A stretch of DNA of 10,587 bases from contig CAWVUB010000080.1 in NCBI GenBank assembly GCA_963933065.1, positions 1-10,587 of the forward strand, read 5' to 3'. This stretch comes from UBA9410 sp963933065 (lineage in GTDB: Bacteria; Actinomycetota; Acidimicrobiia; Acidimicrobiales; MedAcidi-G1). The position numbers and the translations under genes were made by a program. Below are positions 6,626 to 10,587 of this stretch, piece after piece. Each line of letters begins with the position of its first letter. Within the stretch, counting starts at the first letter, position 1. Under the pieces are notes generated by a model. That model was not told where the DNA came from. It ran no database searches and saw only the letters and a list, made by a program, of their open reading frames with translations.

Positions 6626-7447
6626 TTAGTTGACGAGCGAGGCCAGTGTTTCAAGGCCATCTTCAAAACTCGTTATTACACCGTCGACCCCGAGGTCTTC
6701 GGCCGTCGTATGGGCAGTGGCGAAGCCGGCGGCCAAAAGAGGGATTCCTGGTCGCACAGACCTGACTGCTGAAACACACTTTGAGAGGTTTGTGAGATTT
6801 TCGGGAACTGTGACTGAGAAGACGATTGCGACAGGTTTGTTAGCCGTCTGTGCTACTTCAGCAAAAGTCTCTGGCGGCGTGTTGCTGCCGAGGTTGTCTA
6901 CTTCGAACCTTCTGACTGCCAGCAGTAGAGAGAAAATTGAGGCTGGAATCCCATGGTCTTCATTGGGTGGGCACCCAACAACCACGAGACCCCGCTTTCG
7001 TCCCGGTGGTAGAGGGGCTGATCGGAGGCGACCTAGCAGAATCGGGATAATTGCTGTTGCACGGTGCTCGTCAGCAATTGAGCGGCTTCCGTCAGCCCAG
7101 TCAGAGCCGATTTTGGCCATTGTGGGCACAAAGAGTTTCGTGCAAAGCTCTTCTACGCCGCATCCTGCCATCTGAAGTGATTCGACAATCCTCCATGCCC
7201 CCCTCTCGTCGCCTCTGGTTAGCGCAGCGACCAGAGGTTCGACCTGGCGTTCTGTGTCTCGCTGGCCCCGGCCCGGTGCAGCGACTGTCCTATTGGAGAA
7301 CTTTTCGAGATCTTCAGCAGTTACGAACCAGGTCCCGCCGTCCTTGACTCCAGGGAGTAGTCCAGTGCGGACGTAGCGGTAGGCCGTCATGTAATGAACA
7401 CCAAGTTTTTCAGCAGCCTCGTTGATGGTTAAGTCATTGGGTTTCAT
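6626..7447 (-). CDS. B12-binding transcriptional regulator, CarH/LitR-type, with excisionase-like HTH
   Basis: A 273-residue regulator. Residues 6-50 are a helix-turn-helix ('LTINEAAEKLGVHYMTAYRY' then 'GTWFVTAEDLEKF') closer to the excisionase/HTH_17 type than to the MerR type usual in CarH. A Pro/Arg/Gln-rich linker spans about 53-68. Residues about 70-145 form the helical cap ('EPLVAALTRGD', 'LFVPTMAKIGSDW'), containing W117-x9-E127-H128, exactly the Wx9EH motif that senses light through adenosylcobalamin in CarH. Residues about 153-273 are the Rossmann cobalamin domain; His165 in 'NEDHGIP' is the expected lower axial ligand, with Pro168 replacing the final Gly of the ExHxxG motif. By family, dark adenosylcobalamin-bound protein represses and light disassembles it. 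Its start overlaps the P450-UbiB stop by 14 nt (7434-7447), so it is expressed with its likely target. The photosensory role is inferred from motifs. Confidence 0.88.
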   Translation of the reverse strand: MKPNDLTINEAAEKLGVHYMTAYRYVRTGLLPGVKDGGTWFVTAEDLEKFSNRTVAAPGRGQRDTERQVEPLVAALTRGDERGAWRIVESLQMAGCGVEELCTKLFVPTMAKIGSDWADGSRSIADEHRATAIIPILLGRLRSAPLPPGRKRGLVVVGCPPNEDHGIPASIFSLLLAVRRFEVDNLGSNTPPETFAEVAQTANKPVAIVFSVTVPENLTNLSKCVSAVRSVRPGIPLLAAGFATAHTTAEDLGVDGVITSFEDGLETLASLVN

Positions 7448-10382
7448 TTGCCGACCCGATCAAGTCTGAATCCGAATTTGCCAACGGAGTTAGAGGTCGC
7501 AATCTTCCAAATACTGATTCTCGTCGTTCACCTAACTGCCGCCAGGTAAGTGTTGCAGTTTCTTTCTTTAACCCAAACACCTGCTTGATGGAGTGATCAG
7601 AGGCATCATCCGGGCTCACGGAGAATCCTATTTCTGTCGCAACCCTTACCCCGTTGCGGGCAAGGAAGCCGCCTGCGATATCGGCAAAGGCGTCAAGCAG
7701 GTCCATGTCTGGGTCAAGGATTTGAACAACTGAGGAGAGATAGGCGAAGTTCTTTACAAACAGCATCAACTCCTTGGGAATCCGAGCCCCACTGCCCAGG
7801 AGTTCTCTAAGGAGGTCCTGAAATTGCTCGACAAACTCTTCTTCGGATAAATCGAGTGGGTCAAAGTCGACACGGTCGAGTTGGAGGTTTTTGATCAAAT
7901 CACGTACATCGGCGTCTGGTGGAAAAGCACCCAAGTCACGAATTCCTATGACTTGGGCTTCGAGATCACCAGTCATCAGCCCGACCACGTACCGGAGAAA
8001 AGCTGTCCTCCTGTGACCGTCGAGCCGCCCGGTAATGCCGAAATCGACGAGACCTATATTGCTTCCTTGGCCGAGGAAGACGTTTCCCGCGTGGAAGTCG
8101 CCGTGGAAGATCCCATGGATAACCGCCCCTTCTAGGAGGCTTTCAACCATCTGCCGAAATACTGCCGCCACCTGGCCCGGGCTGTTGACGAGGTCCTGGA
8201 CTTCACTTAGTGGTCTTCCGCCGATTCGGCTCATCACGATCACTTTTTCGGTCACCAGATCAAGATAAGGAGTTGGCACTTCCCACTGGTGGCGGGGGTT
8301 GGACCTAAGCGCGCGATCGACTTCAAATAGATTTGCCACTTCGAGTTTGAAGTCAAGTTCCTCACAAATTGTTTCTCCAAAGAGTTCGACCAGTGCCGGG
8401 GGGTTCGACAGGGCCGCAATTGGGATTCGACCGATGAGTTTGGGTGCGAGCCACGCCATGACGCGCAGATCAGCCATCACTGTTCTTCGGATGCCGGGTC
8501 GCTGGACCTTGACTACTACTTGCGTTCCGTCCAAGAGCTCGGCTGTGTGAACCTGCGCGATTGAGGCGGCGGCGAGTGGCCGCTCAGTAATGGATTTGAA
8601 GGATTCCTCAATCGGACCGAGTTCGTGGGTGAGAACCTTTTCTACAGCTCGCCAAGATTCAGGCTTAACTCGATCTCTACACTTTGCACACTCCTCTACA
8701 AGCGCTTCAGGAAACACCCCTTCGGCAGCGGATATGAGTTGGGCGAGCTTGACGTAGGTTGGTCCTAGTCGTTCAGCGGCTTTACGTAAACGTTTGTACA
8801 GGGCCGGGCGCCGCTCAGTTTGTGGCCCCCGGTGGTCAAGAAGCTTCCATAACATGAGACAACTTCCAAAGGCCCAGATTGTTGCTCCGAGTCTCAGGAT
8901 CGGCGGCAACGTTGGCTTCCGAATCAATTTTGGGATAGTCGCTCGGACAGTCTTTCTCTTGGCCGCCGATGCGCGGATCCACGTGTTTCGCGCGGCAGAG
9001 GTGGCTAGGGACATATTCGCGTCGTCTGGTTCTTCGACGGTTTCAACGAGTGTGGGTGCGAGAAGTTGGTGCTGCCTCAGATCCTCGTGGATCTCGATTT
9101 CCAGTTTTGATGGTCCCCATATACCCATTGAAAGCGGCTTCCAGGAAACAGGTGATGCAAGTTTGAAGGCGGGGACCTTCTCAACGAAGGCTGCTAGTGC
9201 TTCTTGAAGCTCGGCGCGGGCAAGAAAAGCACCTAGGCAATGATGGGCTCCGCTGCCGAAAGCGAGATGGGGACAACTCCGCTCTCTGGTGATTTTGAAA
9301 CTGTAACTATCGCTTGCATCCCCCTCGCTGAGCCCAGCGGCGTGTAGTCCAATAATGACGGTGGTCCCTGCGGGGAATAGGACGCCGTCAACTATCAGGT
9401 CACGAGAAGCGAGGCGAGCCGTAGAACGGACGGCGCCGATAAACCTCAGAGCTTCCTCGACTGCGGCAGGGATGAGGGACGGGTCATCCCGAAGTTCTTG
9501 GTATTGCTCAGGGTGATCGGCCAGCACGGCAAGCATGGCGCCCAACTGGTTCCGGGTCGTGTCGGTCCCCGCTAGAAGAACTGCTTCGACCATCGCCACC
9601 AGTTCGTCTCGGTTTAGACGATCGTCCTTTTCGTGATTGCTGATGAGGTCGTCTATCAGCCCGGCCTGGGGCTGTTTGGAACGTTCATCAATCAGATGGT
9701 TGACGTACGTGTCCAGTTCGCGTTGGGCGGTTGTCACCTCTCCTAATCGAGAAATGACAGCTTCTGCATCAGCATCGAGGGCCGAGAATATGGTGTCAGC
9801 CCAAGAATCGAAGAGTTCCCAGTCTTCGTCATTGGCGCCTAGCAAGCGACAGATTATTGGAATTGGATAAGGCCTGCAAAGGCCATTGACTAGTTCTCCT
9901 CCGCGATCTGAAACCAGTTGATCTATGAGGTTGGAGGCGTGTTCTTTCATGAACGGCCTAAGTCGATCGGCCCCACCAGAAGTAAAGGAACTGTTTACCA
10001 AACGCCTAAGTCGCCGGTGGTCTTCCCCTTCGACTGAGAGCACGTTGGGCCTCATCTTCAACGTAGTAGGTGCCTCAGGAAACGATCTTTGTGCTCTAGC
10101 CAAAAGGCTGTCCAGATCTCCGGCAATGGACTCCATGCGGTCCAGCATTGAAACGCCGGCAAGGACAGAGAACCAGTCAGGATTACGAAGTATCTGGCGC
10201 GCTTGCTGGTAGCCGAGCACCACCGGTCCGGCGGGGCTTGAGACGATCCACCCGTGCTTGCTGGCAACTCGTCGGGTAGTGGCGATCAGGTCGCCAAAAT
10301 CCCTTGGTTGCAGGTCAACGAATGGCAGCGCGCCGGCATCCGAAACATTGATCACAGTTTCTGAGGAGCTGTCTATGTTCAT
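7434..10382 (-). CDS. cytochrome P450 fused to an ABC1/UbiB atypical kinase
   Basis: A single uninterrupted 982-codon frame with two complete domains. Residues about 15-435 are a soluble class I-type P450: I-helix AGTDTT (271-276), K-helix E310-A-L-R313 (ExxR), and heme loop FGSGAHHCLG (375-384) with thiolate Cys382. Residues about 436-525 are a linker containing a hydrophobic stretch (about 495-516), possibly a membrane anchor. Residues about 525-905 are ABC1/UbiB: 'GPTYVKLAQ' (540-548; KxGQ with Ala for Gly), Ala-rich loop 'AAASIAQVH' (604-612), Lys625 in VVVKVQRPG, 'EELDF' (674-678), catalytic HGDFHAGN (760-767, Asp762) and DFG (780-782). The tail after about 910 looks hydrophilic and lacks the C-terminal membrane helices many UbiB proteins have. 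The P450 half would oxidise a small lipophilic compound with a separate ferredoxin; the UbiB half likely handles isoprenoid-lipid traffic or ATPase control. No strong SD precedes ATG 10382. First gene of the leftward operon. Confidence 0.92.
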   Translation of the reverse strand: MNIDSSSETVINVSDAGALPFVDLQPRDFGDLIATTRRVASKHGWIVSSPAGPVVLGYQQARQILRNPDWFSVLAGVSMLDRMESIAGDLDSLLARAQRSFPEAPTTLKMRPNVLSVEGEDHRRLRRLVNSSFTSGGADRLRPFMKEHASNLIDQLVSDRGGELVNGLCRPYPIPIICRLLGANDEDWELFDSWADTIFSALDADAEAVISRLGEVTTAQRELDTYVNHLIDERSKQPQAGLIDDLISNHEKDDRLNRDELVAMVEAVLLAGTDTTRNQLGAMLAVLADHPEQYQELRDDPSLIPAAVEEALRFIGAVRSTARLASRDLIVDGVLFPAGTTVIIGLHAAGLSEGDASDSYSFKITRERSCPHLAFGSGAHHCLGAFLARAELQEALAAFVEKVPAFKLASPVSWKPLSMGIWGPSKLEIEIHEDLRQHQLLAPTLVETVEEPDDANMSLATSAARNTWIRASAAKRKTVRATIPKLIRKPTLPPILRLGATIWAFGSCLMLWKLLDHRGPQTERRPALYKRLRKAAERLGPTYVKLAQLISAAEGVFPEALVEECAKCRDRVKPESWRAVEKVLTHELGPIEESFKSITERPLAAASIAQVHTAELLDGTQVVVKVQRPGIRRTVMADLRVMAWLAPKLIGRIPIAALSNPPALVELFGETICEELDFKLEVANLFEVDRALRSNPRHQWEVPTPYLDLVTEKVIVMSRIGGRPLSEVQDLVNSPGQVAAVFRQMVESLLEGAVIHGIFHGDFHAGNVFLGQGSNIGLVDFGITGRLDGHRRTAFLRYVVGLMTGDLEAQVIGIRDLGAFPPDADVRDLIKNLQLDRVDFDPLDLSEEEFVEQFQDLLRELLGSGARIPKELMLFVKNFAYLSSVVQILDPDMDLLDAFADIAGGFLARNGVRVATEIGFSVSPDDASDHSIKQVFGLKKETATLTWRQLGERRESVFGRLRPLTPLANSDSDLIGSANETQ

Positions 10383-10529
10383 AGAATATTTCGTTCCTGC
10401 TGGCCGACAATGCTATTGGCGTAGCCAAGTTCTTGTAGAGGGGTCCCCCCGGGGCTAGCGGGGGCTGACCTCACCCTGGTACTAGGGGGGTAGAGGTATG
10501 CCCCGGGGGGAGACCTGTTTACCGGTGCC
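10383..10529. other. intergenic region between fasciclin gene end and P450-UbiB start
   Basis: These 147 bases lie between two leftward genes and must hold any terminator of the fasciclin gene and any promoter of the P450-regulator operon. The right half is dominated by a GC-rich nested inverted repeat. The left part next to the ATG (10383-10435) is AT-richer, with no -10/-35 pair I would defend. The P450 start has only AGGA about 12 nt upstream, so no good ribosome-binding site is visible. Confidence 0.5.
10444..10511. repeat. nested GC-rich inverted repeat, possible terminator or operator
   Basis: The outer arms TCCCCCCGGGGC (10444-10455) and GCCCCGGGGGGA (10500-10511) are perfect 12-bp reverse complements. 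Each contains the self-palindrome CCCCGGGG (10447-10454 and 10501-10508), the two copies starting 54 bp apart. Inside is a second stem, ACCTCACCC (10468-10476) with GGGTAGAGGT (10488-10497), which pairs over 9 bp with one bulged A. A stem of GGGG/CCCC around T10444 (10440-10448) also abuts it. No T-run follows on either strand, so it does not look like a standard intrinsic terminator. Two palindromes at a fixed spacing could serve as paired operators. The function is unknown. Confidence 0.55.
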
Positions 10530-10587
10530 TTAGGGGAGCAGCACCTGGTCGATTACGTGGATGACGCCATTGGATGCTTCGATGTCG
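10530..10587 (-). CDS. C-terminal end of a fasciclin (FAS1) domain protein (partial at 5' end)
   Basis: On the minus strand the frame entering from the right edge (first full codon at 10586-10584) reads DIEASNGVIHVIDQVLLP and stops at TAA (10532-10530). This is the highly characteristic last strand of FAS1 domains ('D-x-x-a-s-N-G-v-I-H-v-I-D-x-V-L-l-P'). FAS1 proteins are usually secreted or membrane-anchored adhesion or lipid-binding proteins. Only 18 codons are visible, so signal peptide and domain number cannot be judged. It is upstream of and co-directional with the P450-UbiB operon, 147 nt away across the GC-rich repeat. Confidence 0.85.
   Translation of the reverse strand, partial: DIEASNGVIHVIDQVLLP

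Noticed and set aside
6152..6772. 206-residue open frame on the plus strand opposite the SDR and regulator ends
   Set aside because: It spans two well-supported minus-strand genes, has Arg/Pro-rich composition typical of an antisense shadow, and shows no domain.
6630..7175. 181-residue plus-strand frame opposite the B12 regulator
   Set aside because: It is fully antisense to a gene with clear cobalamin-binding motifs and has no domain of its own.
9012..9014. In-frame ATG (Met457) as a separate start for the UbiB half
   Set aside because: No ribosome-binding sequence precedes it and there is no stop between the halves, so a single fused product is the simpler reading.
10383..10440. ECF-type -35 (GGAAC, AGAACTT) upstream of P450-UbiB on the minus strand
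   Set aside because: No matching -10 lies at proper spacing before the start codon; such short matches arise by chance.
1..10587. tRNA, rRNA, CRISPR array, insertion sequence or integrase
   Set aside because: No cloverleaf, regular direct repeat-spacer pattern, transposase motif or terminal repeats were seen; coding density and gene content look chromosomal.

Overview
The window looks like a chromosomal segment of a moderately GC-rich actinobacterium. The signs are an F420/FMN-type split-barrel (PPOX) oxidoreductase, an actinobacterial-style soluble P450 module, a class I photolyase with the 'TDSNPHRTLNP' type of active-site loop, and tightly packed genes. An acidimicrobial-type lineage would fit, but this is inference; no rRNA or lineage marker is present.

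Layout, plus strand. The window opens with the 3' end of a probable aldo/keto reductase (1-206), followed by an alpha/beta hydrolase (240-1121). A 170-base gap (1122-1291) holds a 9-bp inverted repeat and a possible 19-codon leader ORF. A rightward cluster follows: CPD photolyase (1292-2725), a small Rv1155-like flavin/F420 oxidoreductase (2736-3143) and a PlsC-type lysophospholipid acyltransferase (3176-4213).

Layout, minus strand. Converging on this cluster, with only 5 bases between the facing stop codons, is a leftward four-gene operon. In transcription order it encodes a 982-residue fusion of a cytochrome P450 to an ABC1/UbiB atypical kinase (10382-7434), a B12-binding transcriptional regulator of the CarH/LitR type carrying the Wx9EH photoreceptor motif (7447-6626), an SDR-DUF2867 two-domain protein (6599-5079), and a DUF1295 membrane reductase-like protein (5082-4219). 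The first two genes overlap by 14 nt and the last two by 4 nt (ATGA), so co-expression is likely. Upstream lie a GC-rich nested inverted repeat (about 10440-10511) and the last 18 codons of a fasciclin (FAS1) protein (10530-10587).

How it may work together. A cobalamin-dependent light-sensing regulator beside a photolyase, a DUF1295 protein and an SDR-DUF2867 protein resembles the light-response (LitR/CarH) loci known in other bacteria. The lipid acyltransferase, DUF1295 protein and P450-UbiB fusion suggest that membrane lipids or isoprenoids (quinones, carotenoids) are remodelled alongside DNA repair in the light. The P450-UbiB fusion is the most unusual element, and its substrate cannot be read from the sequence.
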